A stretch of 44,298 bases of DNA from Clarireedia homoeocarpa (taxonomy: Eukaryota > Ascomycota > Leotiomycetes > Helotiales > Rutstroemiaceae). The notes under the pieces were generated by a model that saw nothing but the letters and a program-made list of their open reading frames with translations, searched no databases and had not been told where the DNA came from. Of the stretch, positions 8,365 through 19,091 are shown one piece after another (positions within the stretch are counted from its first letter, which is position 1; the number at the start of each line of letters is the position of its first letter). The translations under genes and the position numbers were made by a program. The stretch lies in contig LNKV01000093.1 of assembly GCA_001465935.1 (NCBI GenBank), forward strand, positions 23,037 to 67,334, written 5' to 3'.

Positions 8365-11010
8365 TCATGACTTCAAGTCCGTATCTTTACCATCAACTAG
8401 AAATTTTGGTCTCGAGCTATCAAAGCGCATCCACGGACCAGCATCAGCAATATGGCAACCAAGCCACAAGATACGTTCCCTACGCTGGTCTACCATTGAT
8501 GGAAGCTCGTGGTATTTCTCCTCTTCATTCGTTTTCTCGTTAAGAAACCATTTCTCAGGATAGAACTTTTCAGTGTAAAGTAAGCCCCGCATTGCGTAGT
8601 CTTCCGGGAAAGGACGAACGTCGTCTTTTTCTGGCATAGGGAGCTTGTCGTGTTGAGTACGGTCAAGAGGAACGTATGATGTAAGCAACGTGTTCAAGTA
8701 AATCGCCAGAACTCTGCCATGGGAACGCCGGTGCTAAAAGATCCATTGCGCCTGAGAAATGACACATGCGGTACATAAAAACAAGAGAACAATGAATGTA
8801 ACTAAGGCAATTTGGGTCGCCTATTCGCTGAAGAACAATATCAAGTGCTGCGTTGTTAAGCCCCTCCGCGTGCCTAAAAGCAACCATAGAAGGAGAAGAT
8901 TCATCCTCGGTACCCTCCATCTAAACATCAGTTTTGTCGGCCACAGCTAGTGCTATAACTTTCATGATAGGGTTGTCTTTTGAAGCAAAACTCAGAACCG
9001 CGACGGCATTGGAAATCGAGATCCGATACCCCTGCTCCAGAAATTTCTTGGTTACACGACCAATTTGACTATCGAGGAGCGCAAGGAACTCTTTAACTGC
9101 TGATTCAAATCTGTCCATTGTTCTATTCGTGAACAGGTGAGCATGCGCTCTGATAAAAGCAGTATCCAGAGGAGGTAATCGATATTGGCCTTGCCCATTT
9201 TCGGCATTGAGCACAGGGTCAAATAGCGTCAGAATCGATTCGCGTGCAGAGGTGAATGGTAGTACAGCACAGAGTGATTTTGCGTAGTAGCATAGCTGCT
9301 GCAAAGCATTCGGTCTTGCCAAGATCACAAGGTGGTGGTAGAGGCGACCGGTCGTAGGAGCTTTATTAGAAGCTTTAGAATACCAATGGCGAGCTACTCC
9401 AGTCCAGACTTCACGATCTCGAATATCATCGTCCTCTATAGCCATACGATATCTTCCGAGATCTCCCAGGCATTCGATCCAAGTATCTTCAAACGCAGGA
9501 ACAGTTTCGTACAGCAGTGCCATCATCGAGTAGGCAAGATATATGAAGGCGAGCATATGATCTAGTGATGCTGGTAATCTATGTCTCAAAAGCTCCAAGA
9601 ATGAATGGATCCCATGGCGCCACATCCTTGCAGGCATTGCGTACTTTGAAGCAAGGCGACGTAGAGCTAAACTCGCTGACGGATGCTGTGACGCTAAAAA
9701 GAAATCATGGTGCTCATGGAGCAGAGTACGATGCAAAGCAATAAGCGCTTGCCATTGCTCGTTGTTCAGCTTCATGTGCGAAGTGGAATCACCTTGTGCC
9801 AAGCCAGCTTGTTTATTATCCACTTCTATGCACTTTGCCTCTACCATAACAAGGCCAGCATAGATACCCTTCACTTCAGCCACGAGCTGCTCTTGTGATA
9901 TCGGTCTAGTCTCTGGCTGAAGAATCATGGTATACTCCTCACCCTGAGGCTTGGATTTATGATCTGAACTATTTCTCGTATGTAGAGCGGTGGGTGACGC
10001 AACAGATTGGCTATTATGATGGTTATGTTGACTTGAATGAGCGGCTGATCTTGGCACAAGCTGAGGTGAATATTTTAGTGATCTGCGTGCGCCGGGTTTC
10101 ATCGCCTGAGCCCGGGTTTTATTTGCTTGAATGGACGCGATGTTCGACGGATCGAATGATGATCTTGTGAATGGTGAGTCTTGATCAGGCGTCCATAATT
10201 GGCCTTTCGGTCTTTGAGAAGTAGTAGTTTGACGCCAAGAGTCCGCATCCATGGGATATTGTGGCGGTTGAGGTTTTGATCTTCGAGGTGGCGGCGAACC
10301 TGAAGCCTCCCGAGACGCCGAGCCTGCAGATATCCTATCTCCTACAGCTGCTCTCTTGCGTAGCTGGTCTGCTGTTGTATCTTCGGGAGAATCGTCCATC
10401 TCACTGTCCTCGTTTTTCCTCCAAGGTTCAATGGTTGAAGTCCCGATAATGATCTCGTTTGTTGAGGACTATTATTGAGTGGGGATTTGGATAGCGATAC
10501 GGGTCGTTCGGCCTCCGCCAGTCCATCAATTTGAGCATGTTTTCTGGGGAGGGATTCATGTTTGGCAGATCTTTGATCGCATTTCAAATTGTTAGAATAA
10601 TGATGATTTAAGCAGCATGGGTTAAAGTGTAGGATGCATTAAAGGTCTAAGGATCTGTGAATCTACGGTACAGAGTTTCTATTGCAAATATTGTCAACCT
10701 TGATCAACTTTTTTTTTTTTTTTTTTGCTTTACAGTTACAGCATCGTCTTAAACTAGCCTGAGTTATGTTAACTGACCTATTTGCTGCTGAATCACTTTC
10801 GGGCGTTCTTCGAAACTGCTGGAGCTCGCCCGGGTGTATTGGGATTTTGTCGCGATGCCTCTCCTCGGCGTGTTTCCAGAGTTCTTCCGTCGAAGGACAG
10901 ACGGTGCGCTCTGGGTAAAGGACACAGGCCCACGATTGATTTGTACTCTTGGTGTTCATCTGCCGATGCCGGATCCCGCGCTTATCATGATCTGCGTTAT
11001 ACTCGTCCAT
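8365..11010 (-). pseudogene. EST1-like (SMG5/6/7 family) gene, several lesions
   Basis: Exon 1 (11010-10778) reads a C2H2-like segment (WACVLYPER ... LWKHAEERH). Intron 10777-10571 has GTCAGT donor, CTAAC branch and AG acceptor. Exon 2 begins at 10570. The frame must then change between about 10475 and 10400 to enter the long frame 10399-8921, which carries the EST1 DNA/RNA-binding domain (LGDLGRYRMAIEDDD; HWYSKASNKAPTTGRLYHHL). EST1-family proteins act in telomere maintenance or mRNA surveillance. A TAG at 8921-8923 interrupts otherwise continuous coding (FASKDNPIMK ... KTDV stop MEGTEDESS). Near 8720 a 1-nt shift moves FPW to RVLAIYLNTLL; the protein then runs to its natural-looking C-terminus at 8365. 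Two frame changes plus one nonsense codon argue for a pseudogene. The 492-codon middle alone could still be translated. Confidence 0.75.
10709..10726. repeat. Homopolymer T18
   Basis: A run of 18 T on the + strand, inside the first intron of the EST1-like gene (poly-A on the coding strand). Confidence 0.9.
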
Positions 11011-11218
11011 ATCGGTGTAGAATCAAGTTGCAGAATGATATCGATGTTTATATACCTTTTGGGAAAATTTTTAGGGAATGAGAATGAGAGATAAACTTAG
11101 TGGAAAAATCTTTCAGTTCCATCTCCGTTCAGAGATGGAATTATATAAAGATAACGCACTTATTTGCCTAAATATTGCGAACCATCTTGCGAACTCCCCA
11201 AAACTCGCCTAGCTTATT

Positions 11219-11220
11219 NN
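11219..11220. other. Two-base assembly gap (NN)
   Basis: Two ambiguous bases mark a short gap or unresolved site. The surrounding stretch 11011-11598 holds no recognisable gene. Confidence 0.95.
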
Positions 11221-11598
11221 ACATATTTATTCAGTGACTAACTAGATCATTGTTTTCTTCGGTGACTGCTTTTAGGCTAGGCTCTTGTTCAGTTGGTGCT
11301 ATTCTCAAACACCTATCCATGCATAGATTGAGTTGCATATCCTAGTGTGGCGTAGTGTGATTTAGGACATATTACGCAATTGAAGACAAAACTGTAAAAG
11401 TAGCTGACAATTTTTCATTGTTCCTAGAAGCTAGAAGCAAGGCCACTATATATTTTTGCATGTTGTGTTTTGCTATTTCCCTGCTATTTTTTGTCGAAAT
11501 TTTACGAGTTGCTGAGTTATCAGAGACTCGGAAAAGCACTCAGGGAAAAACTCTTAGCATCACATGGCGAATCATTCGAGGTAATCGATTTTTCTCTC

Positions 11599-11949
11599 TG
11601 TTAAACATACACATAGAATGAGTCAATATAACCAATGAGCTGAATACAGCCTTATCATCGTTGATCTTGGATATTCCAGAGGCACAGCAGGTTTATAGGC
11701 TTGAAGACTTCAATTGTAGGGTACTCAATGCTTGACTTGATGGACTTGATTGCTTGATTATGGCTATCTACAGTGGGAAGGACAAGAGGTACTTATAGGT
11801 CTTTCAGGCCTGTTTGCTACAGGCCACGTAAGCCTGAACTACAGGCCACGTAAGCCTAAACTACAGGCCACGTAGCCTAAAGTTATAGGCCCATTAAACT
11901 GTCCAAATTGTCCAAATTGTCCAAACTGACCAATCTGACCATATTAACA
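11599..11949 (-). repeat. LTR-like repeat with internal minisatellites
   Basis: The 351 bp unit has inverted ends TGTTAA/TTAACA. Read on the minus strand it carries a TATAAGTACC-like box followed by pyrimidine/CAAG-rich sequence as in fungal gypsy LTRs. No matching 5 bp TSD is seen, so the boundaries are tentative. Inside are three copies of a 22 bp unit CTACAGGCCACGTAAGCCTR (11817-11882) and about four copies of the 9-mer GTCCAAATT and variants (11901-11940). Confidence 0.5.
11817..11882. repeat. 22 bp tandem repeat, three copies
   Basis: The unit CTACAGGCCACGTAAGCCTG plus AA starts at 11817, 11839 and 11861. The third copy is shortened. A second minisatellite with 9 bp period follows at 11901. 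Confidence 0.85.
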
Positions 11950-12484
11950 GTTGGCAAGGACTTGGCGAGATTAAATTATTGGCTTCTATACTTGTTGGTA
12001 CTGTAGTAGTATGCTGTATGGCTGAGACTGTATATGACCCCTACAAGCTCCACTCCTTCAGAACTGGAGGTTGCAGTGATGAGCTGTCTCACACAAAAAT
12101 AGTGGCCCATATATTGCATATCACGGCCAGCTGTACTCAACATGACGATATGCATCTATATACGAGTCATTGTATGAATGATGAAAGCATAGAGAATAGT
12201 CACTTGTCGATCGCCGTTTGGAGAAGAATCAATGCAACATGATAGTCACCACAATTCGCCGCTTCTTGGGTCTCCTCACATTCGCCAGCCTGGGCATTCT
12301 ATTCCTTCGTGTGCCCAATTACTTGCACTTTCACTGAAAATTAGGTGGGGAAGGATCTTTGGGCAATCTTCAGCAATAGGTATGTGTATACTCTTCCTGC
12401 CAGAACTTTTTCCTTTCTTCTACATCTTTCATCTTTCTCTTTTCTAAGCGGCCTCTTTCATCTTCTACTTTTCTGAACAGCATC

Positions 12485-13178
12485 ATGACAACTCTCATGA
12501 AGGATGATCAAGTTCTGACGTTTACCTTTTCAGTGCTGGAACCGCATGTAGCAGAACTTATTAAGAACGAAATACATCCGTATTGTGATTGCGAGCAACG
12601 CTTTCAATTAACAAAATCGGAGTTAGACAGCTTGAAGTGTCTTGAACGATCAAAGCTAGGACATCGGGTCACTATGACGGTTCTTGCTCTACATACTTGT
12701 CAACATAAGACGGATCGTCGTTACGTATTTTTTTAAATGCTGTAACGATGAAGCTCTGTAAGTACTATCTTCGAAATATATAGATTATTGTCTTCTGATA
12801 CTCTCGGCAGATTATGACTTTCACCATGGCTCGGACCAAATTACGGTTTTCTCTCATGACCTAAAACCTGTGAAAAACACCGAAAGAATTATAAAGTATA
12901 TTCTCAGTCGCTGTGAACGTGTACGGGTGAAAGGGCCTAGATTGCCGAAGGAGAGATCATTGATGAAAGATATACGTATCTTTCATTCAAGCACTCGGGA
13001 TTGTACTTGGAGACGATCCATTGATGAGTGGTATGATATATCTGAAGCATACGGAGGACACCTCGCGACTGGCGTCAACTTCTTCTGGGATCAGACAATT
13101 TGGTTTTGGTCCTTATGCGTTATCTTCTGCTCGGGGTTTGGTCTGACATTTTGGTATTGGTGTTCCTTATTGGAATAG
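12485..13178 (+). CDS. Hypothetical two-exon protein with homopolymer frame slip
   Basis: Not recognised. Exon 1 (12485-12757) starts with ATG and reads MTTLMKDDQVLTFTFSVLEP. The intron 12758-12810 has GTAAGT donor and GCAG acceptor. Exon 2 (12811-13178) reads YDFHHGSDQITVFSHDLKPV onward and ends in a Trp-rich hydrophobic tail (WDQTIWFWSLCVIFCSGF) that could be a membrane anchor. The two exons join in frame only if the T7 run at 12728-12734 were T8, so there is a 1-nt deletion or a sequencing error. A hydrophobic alternative frame overlaps the 3' end (13100-13402). Confidence 0.45.
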
Positions 13179-13369
13179 GTCTTTCTATCTTCGTAGAAGT
13201 TTTCGATAGATATGGTTTTCCCTATACCCTTGTGCAAATGCACAGATTTATTATTCGCTGTACAACGACGATATATGCCTATTATTTCCCTATATATGAA
13301 GTGTTCTTGTTTTACTTTTTCTTTGTCGTGATTAAATTAAATGAAAGGCATTTGTCGAGACAAGCCCTA

Positions 13370-15194
13370 ACGTGCGACCCCACCAAAGTGGCCACCCCAT
13401 GATGTTGGCCACTTTTCGACTATATTGAACCATCCCATTTAATCATTTAATTTATCAACAACCAACAATGGCAGAGCTTAATAAAGAAGCTCGAATTAAT
13501 CTCGCACTTCAGGCGATTAAATCTCAGCCTCATTTAAGTGTACGCAAGGCCGCGCGTATATACGATATCCCCCGAAGCACATTGGCTACAAGAATAGCCG
13601 GCAGGCAGTCGTATACCGAAACAACACTACGAATGCGTCGGTTGAGTGAAATAGAGGAGGATATAATAGTTCAATATGTGCTTGATCTAGATTCCAGAGG
13701 ATTTCCGCCCAGTATAAGTGCTGTGGAAGATATGGCCAATCATCTTGTTGCTCTTAAGGGGGAAAGGCATGTCGGAAAGCACTGGGTTGAACGATTTATA
13801 AAGCGACGTACGGAGCTCAAAACATGCTTTAATCGAGTCTATGACTATAAGAGAGCTCTTAATGAAGACCCAGTACTTATTTCCAAGTGGTTTGAGCTGT
13901 TTAAATCGACAAAAGACGAATATGGAGTTCTGGAATTTCGACGAAACGGGATTTATGATGGGCATGATCCATCCCTATATGGTTTTTACAAAGGCTGAAC
14001 GGATAGGAAGGGCAAAGAGTATTCAGTCTGGGAATCGAGATTGGGCTATAGCGATTATTACGATCAGTGTAGGGGGAGAAGTTGCCCCTCCATATATCTT
14101 GGTAAAGGGGGTAATCGTATATGCCAATTGGGTGACGACGACGGGTTGGCCAAAATCATGGCCGATTAAACCTACAGAGAATGGATGGACGAACGACGAG
14201 ATAGGGCTAAATTAGATTAAACACTTCGACAAGCATACGGCTGGCCGAAAGAAGGGGGTTTGGAGGTTGCTTATCCTTGATGGCTATAGTAGCTATATGA
14301 CGGTTGCATTTCATGAATACTGTACCGAGTATAAGATTAAAGTGCTCTACTTGCCTCCCCACTCTTCTCAATTGACGCAGCCTGCGGGTATTGGCCTATT
14401 TCAGCTATTAAAGCGGGCATATGGGCTTCAAATTGATGAGTTGATGAAGGCGAATCAAACGCATATTGCGAAGGAGGACTTCTTAGCTTCGTTCAGAAGA
14501 GCTTTCCCAGAGGCGATTACAGATAAGAATGCCAAAGCAGGATTCAGAGCAGCTGGATTAGTCCCCTTCGATCCCCAAGAAGTCATTTCTAAGCTGGATA
14601 TCCGGCTACGAACCCCCTCTTCTAGCAGCTTATCATCACCCCCTTGGACCTCTCAAACGCTACATAATCCTAAAGAGACAGTAGCCCAAACAGGCCTTAT
14701 TAGAGAACATATTAATCGACATCAAAGCAGCTCTCCTACACCCCTTTTTCTATCAGTTCTAGCTCTAGCTAAGGGTGCTGAGAGAGTGGCTAATGAGGTA
14801 GCATTATTAGAAGCAGACAACTATCGATTACGGAGGGTTAATCAAGAGCTTAGCAAGCGTCGTCGAGCTCCCAGAATCGAGGTTACATGTAGTACTGCTA
14901 TTAATACAGAGGAGACCGAAGTATTCCTGGCTGAAAGGGAGTTAAATGCTCCAAATACACAAAATGGGGTTGATACAGAAGGAGACAGCCTAGGTCAACG
15001 ATGCTGTAGCTTATGCCACAACACCGGGCATGATAAAAGAACTTGCCCAAATCGTTTAATAGATCCTACTTTAGATAGCTCTACCTAGTTTTACTTAAGT
15101 TAAATCGTTGTTGTGGTTTAATTATTAGATGATGGTTCAAATAAATGAAAAGTGGCCAACATCATGGGGTGGCCATTTTAGTGGGGTCGCACGT
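13370..15194 (+). mobile_element. Fot1/pogo-type transposon, inactivated
   Basis: The 1825 bp element has 48 bp TIRs starting ACGTGCGACCCCAC (13370-13417 and 15147-15194, two mismatches). It is flanked by TA at 13368-13369 and 15195-15196, the TSD of the Tc1/mariner-pogo superfamily. The transposase lies in between with several lesions, so the element is non-autonomous now. Confidence 0.92.
13468..15088 (+). pseudogene. Fot1/pogo transposase (DDE_1), broken
   Basis: Order of domains: psq-type HTH (SVRKAARIYDIPRSTLATRI), CENP-B-type HTH (VGKHWVERFIKRR), DDE_1 catalytic core, coiled coil, and a C-terminal CCHC zinc knuckle (CSLCHNTGHDKRTC). First catalytic Asp is in NFDETGF (near 13941), second in LILDGYSSY (near 14275). 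At the third site the family motif QPLDVG is QPAGIG, so the third catalytic acid is lost. A frameshift lies near 13930. An in-frame TAG at 14213-14215 replaces the usual Trp in 'GLNWIKHFDKHT'. The product cannot transpose. Confidence 0.88.
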
Positions 15195-15200
15195 TAGCTA

Positions 15201-15356
15201 CTTGGTCTCAAGGATAAACAATTGCACCCCTTGTTGCTCCCCAATCTAAATTTTGATCAATCACCTAGCGCCGACAATGCTCTCTCTATTAATTGATCGG
15301 TCACCAAATACAAACCATAATAACAGGGGGTGCAGTTGTTTATCCTTGAGGCCAAC
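15201..15356. mobile_element. MITE family 1, copy A (156 bp, TA TSD)
   Basis: Ends are inverted repeats CTTGGTCTCAAGGATAAACA / TGTTTATCCTTGAGGCCAAC, with TA on each side (15199-15200, 15357-15358). It has no coding capacity. It sits 4 bp beyond the first Fot1-like element, and its right TA is also the left TA of the second. Confidence 0.9.
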
Positions 15357-15358
15357 TA

Positions 15359-16931
15359 ACGTAATCCACCGACCCTGCGCATTTTGGCTTCTTATGATCA
15401 TTTAAACTGATGATTTAACCACCACAACATAATAATTTAATTGAAGCCATTGAGAGTCTAATCATACAGGGTCTATAAAGGCATCTGGACAGGTTCTAAT
15501 ATTATGCCCTGGCCTATTACATTTATTTACTACAGCACCGAGAAGTCGATGCCTCTGGTTGAGCCTCCCCTCCTCCCGATACCTTTTCGGCTTGACGCTC
15601 AGTACCCTTCTCCTTATTTAGAATAAGATCTAATCCTTGTTGAACTGTAAGAGTTCCTCCACGCTGTAGTTGAACTACCTTATTCTTCCGGCGTTTACTA
15701 AGCATATGATTGACCTCTCGAAGAGCATGAATCTCGGACTGTATAATGGCAATTTCCTGGGCTAATTGCTCAGTACCCTTAGCTAAGGCAGTAACTGCCC
15801 CAATAAGAGGTGTCGGTGAGCCTTCTCTATAATCACTCAACTGCTTCCTAACTAGAGCTTATTGAGCAATTGCTTCAGCTGGATTATGTAGTGTTTGAGA
15901 CGTCCAATGGGTAGTAATTAGCCGGCAGAGGGGTAGGTGTTCGTAGTCGAATATCCATCCTAGAAAGTACCATATCTGGGTTTAATGGTACTAATCCAGC
16001 TCCCTGGAAACCAGCTTGGATGTTCTTTTCTGTAATAGCTGTATAATAGGCTGCTTTGAAGGCCTTAAGGAAGCTAGGCTCTGAGATAAATGGGTTATAT
16101 TCGCTCGAATATACCCTGCAATCTGGGTACCATATGCCCTTTTGAGTGGCCCGAAACATCCAACATCGAATGGCTGGGTAAGATGAGAAGAATGAGCTGG
16201 TAACCCAAGACATATAATATTATGGAGATGACAGTAACCCATTTCCGATTCCCAGGCTGAATACTCTTCGGTTTATAACGTCGATTAGAGCCACTAATGA
16301 CCATACTATTCGTAATAATACCCATCATAAAGCCCGTTTCGTCGAAATTGTAGATGTCGGAATCAACTACGCCATATCTAGCTTTGTAGTATCGCACAAT
16401 GCCAAACCACTTCCTTACCAGCTCGGGATCTTCGCATAGTGCTCTCTGGTAATCATAGACACGATTCCGATGCATCTTATGCTCCTTATGCCGGCATACG
16501 AATCGATATACCCAGTTCTTTTCAACCCCGCGATACCCCTTCAGCTGCAATGATTCATTCGCTATTGCCTGTAAAGAAGTAAGTAAGCCGGGTGGGTAAT
16601 CCTCTCGCCCCTAAGTCCAATATGTATCGAACTATCAGCTCCTCTTCCGATTTAGTCAGATTCTGCTTGACTTGTGGTCTGTCTGTGAGTGCATTTGTTC
16701 CTCCCAACCTTGCACGTAGTGTTGATTCGGGCACATCGTATATCCTAACAGCCTCCCTACGACTTTTTACGCGTCGCATTCGACTCGCCTCAATTGCTAG
16801 AATAAATCTAGCTTCTTTTTATTGATTTGCCATTGTTGGTTGTTGATTAATTATGTGTTGAAGTTAGGTGGTGCAAAAATTAAGGAAAATGCGCAGGGTG
16901 GTGGTATGTGCAGGGTCGTGGTGGATTACGT
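15359..16931 (-). mobile_element. Second Fot1/pogo-type transposon, internally deleted
   Basis: The 1573 bp element starts ACGTAATCCACC and ends with its complement GGTGGATTACGT. TA flanks are at 15357-15358 and 16932-16933. The right TIR holds about 17-20 bases (between two ACCCTGC words) that the left TIR lacks, suggesting slippage between short repeats. The transposase reads on the minus strand. Confidence 0.88.
15523..16833 (-). pseudogene. Fot1/pogo transposase lacking the second catalytic Asp region
   Basis: The start ATG at 16833-16831 is followed three codons later by TAA (MANQ stop). After that the HTH (EAVRIYDVPESTLRARLG), CENP-B HTH (GVEKNWVYRFVCRH) and NFDETGF (first Asp) are present, as is HSSHLTQPFDVGCFG (third Asp intact). 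The segment that should carry 'LILDGH' is missing: near 16240 the frame jumps from GNRKWVTVIS directly to HNIICLGLPAHSSH. The C-terminus keeps a coiled-coil (ALREVNHMLSKRR). It is related to, but distinct from, the neighbouring 13468-15088 transposase. Confidence 0.87.
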
Positions 16932-17440
16932 TATATATCTATCTACTTTACTGAAAGTAGGCCCCTGTAGTGTCACAGGCCCACCCATCAACTTATTGTT
17001 GCCTCAGATTTAAGACATTAAACCTGTAAGCTAGGATTGCACATGACTAAGCACGTGATATATTCGTGTATTTAAGCCCTTAACGCCTTTGCTTCTCTCC
17101 TCTCTATGGTTGTAAATTGTAAGGATTTTACCTCAGTTTACTTTGCGCTGTTCGTCACAGAATCGACCAAGAGCAGATGCGGGCTCAAGTTTATCATCGT
17201 TATCTTCAATCGACCAACAAATCCTGGATAATAACAAATTGCTGGCTAGAGTAAAGACAAAGTCTCAACACCTGTTCCTTCTACCTTTACCAACGTTACT
17301 ACGAATTTAAATCCTCAACTACAGAAAGATATATCTCAGGCTCAATCCGAAATAGCACCTGAATCAGTTCGCACATCATCAGTCTTATCACCTTCCATCA
17401 CTGGCAGCACTTCTATATTAAAAGTGTTTACAAGACAGCA
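16932..17440. other. Upstream open frames possibly belonging to the next gene
   Basis: There is no complete gene, but two coding-like stretches precede the 17441 start. The first is RIDQEQMRAQVYHRYLQSTN near 17160-17230. The second is a long open frame near 17268-17440 (PVPSTFTNVTTNLNPQLQKD ... SVLSPSITGSTSILKVF). They are in different frames from each other and from 17441. They may be older N-terminal exons of that gene, now disrupted. Confidence 0.4.
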
Positions 17441-18357
17441 ATGACAAGACGAAAGCTAGAGGCTTTCCAGGAAGAGAATCAAGGCCGTGAAGTACCTGAA
17501 GATACTATAGTGGTCGATACTCAAACAAAACACTCAGACCCTGAAACCTCTACAGATACACTAGCAGTGGAACATAGAGGTTATATAACTCAGCGTTCTA
17601 AGGGCCAAAACACGGATCGAACATTTAGGGCCAGGAAACGTATAGAATATACTTTTTCAGCGAATAAAGGTAGTAGAAGAATACCTAGTCCCAACAGTGC
17701 AATCATAGTGCCACAGAATAAGGCTCCTCATACATCAGCTATCAAGCCTGTTGTATCTCGTGGTCTTAGAAACAATGGCTACATTGAGATTGAGAATACT
17801 CCTATAGATGATGAAGGTGAAAGATCTGGCTTTGAGCAGAAAGATTACGGTAGTGTGTACAGACTTTCAGAGGAGGGCATCATGCTTGCTTTTATTTCAC
17901 GGTATGCATCATCGAAGGAGTTCTTCTTATATTGCTTTACTAATTTCTTCCGCAGTGTTCATCGTGACTCTGGAGAATTTTCTCAACGCGATATCTCCAA
18001 GAAGCTAACCCCATTGCCACCACAGCCTAATCCATTAACCATACGTTCTCTCGACGAACAACAAGCTGCATTCAATCTTTTATATCTCGCCAATTCAACC
18101 CCCAACATTGGTGTCACCCAAAACCTGATTAATACACTCATTGTAAGTCTGCAACAAAAGGCTACGTAAAATATGACGTAACACAATCGCTAATTTCAGC
18201 CTCCATTCAGGCCGAGGCACCAGAACCAGTCATCAAATTGATTGCACAGGGAGATACCTCGAAAGTAGGCGCTAATGCTTGCGTGAGAAGGTTAAATAAA
18301 TCCGATAAATCCTCATTACTCGCTTTGGACCAGTTGCTTAGACGTGTCATTGCATAG
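17441..18357 (+). CDS. Hypothetical two-exon protein
   Basis: Not recognised. Exon 1 is 17441-18142 and exon 2 is 18211-18357. The intron (18143-18210) has a perfect GTAAGT donor and a TTCAG acceptor at 18206-18210. The nearer acceptor at 18199 would break the frame, so the downstream one is chosen; the join is phase 0 and gives 282 residues. The N-terminal half is Ser/Thr/charged and low-complexity. A compact C-terminal part (SLDEQQAAFNLLYLANSTPN, then EAPEPVIKLIAQGDTSKVG and SLLALDQLLRRVIA) looks alpha-helical. Coding-like sequence upstream in other frames suggests the gene once began further 5'. Confidence 0.55.
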
Positions 18358-19091
18358 CTGACGGTGAGACTTAAGAGAGTTTCTCTTGGTACCATAATAA
18401 CTCAAGAAAGGGTACAGTACTGTAGACAATCGGTTCACATGTATGCCTTGTATATTCCTTGCATTGTCTTCTAATATCTACACTCCGATATAATACCATG
18501 TGCTTCTTGTACTTCGCCACCTACTTAGATAGAAAGGAGAATAAAGTCTGGGAGAGCAAAGTCTCCTCCTGCATAGACACTACTACGTGCCTACCTAGGC
18601 GACGAAGCCTCTTGCAAATTGTCGATTCTCTTTACCTCAAACGTGGCTTTTCAGCTGTGCCAGATATTAGGCAAACTGTATACTTCCTAGTTAAATAAGT
18701 GAAAACACATAGTCAGGGCATCTGATCTGCCTTGATGAGATCATGAGATAGACGGCTTGGGGAAGATCGGCGATGTTCCCAGTAGATGGAGTAGCAACCC
18801 CTTGACTTTAAGCGGTTCTTTCCAATCTATTCCATACGTTAGGCATACTGCATACTCCCTTGTGGATAACTAGTCAGGGCTTCTGGTCTGCCTTAGCGAC
18901 CCCGTGGTCTCCTTCTGCATGAAAATCCTCGGAGGAAGGAAGGAAGCATTACACAGGTCAATCCTGACGCCTCAATTCGATCGTTTATAAATACACACAC
19001 ATCTTCCAGCTGCGAAAGTAATTACCTGCTCCCACCCAACCCTATCACCAGTTCAGAATCCAACTTCAATTTCTCCAGCATCGAAGCAACC
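18358..19091. other. Intergenic region with a duplicated ~70 bp motif
   Basis: Two related blocks at about 18668-18745 and 18838-18905 share TTAGGCAWACTG... and TAGTCAGGGCWTCTGRTCTG. Inverted relatives occur at about 21750-21950, so these repeats bracket the SUMO-like and Ala-rich genes. No gene was recognised. Confidence 0.45.
18985..18992 (+). promoter_or_regulatory. TATA box of the SUMO-like gene
   Basis: TATAAATA lies 100 nt upstream of the ATG at 19092 and is followed by a CT-rich leader, the usual arrangement of a fungal core promoter. It is the only good TATA match in the region. Confidence 0.5.

Noticed and set aside
8249..8563. 104-codon + frame
   Set aside because: Antisense shadow of the EST1-like C-terminus.
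10663..11094. Two + strand frames of 86-99 codons
   Set aside because: Antisense to the first exon of the EST1-like gene, which has a better domain match and splice sites.
18143..18199. Shorter intron in the 17441 gene
   Set aside because: The acceptor at 18199 has a good sequence, but all frames after it stop or mismatch; the acceptor at 18210 gives a clean phase-0 join.
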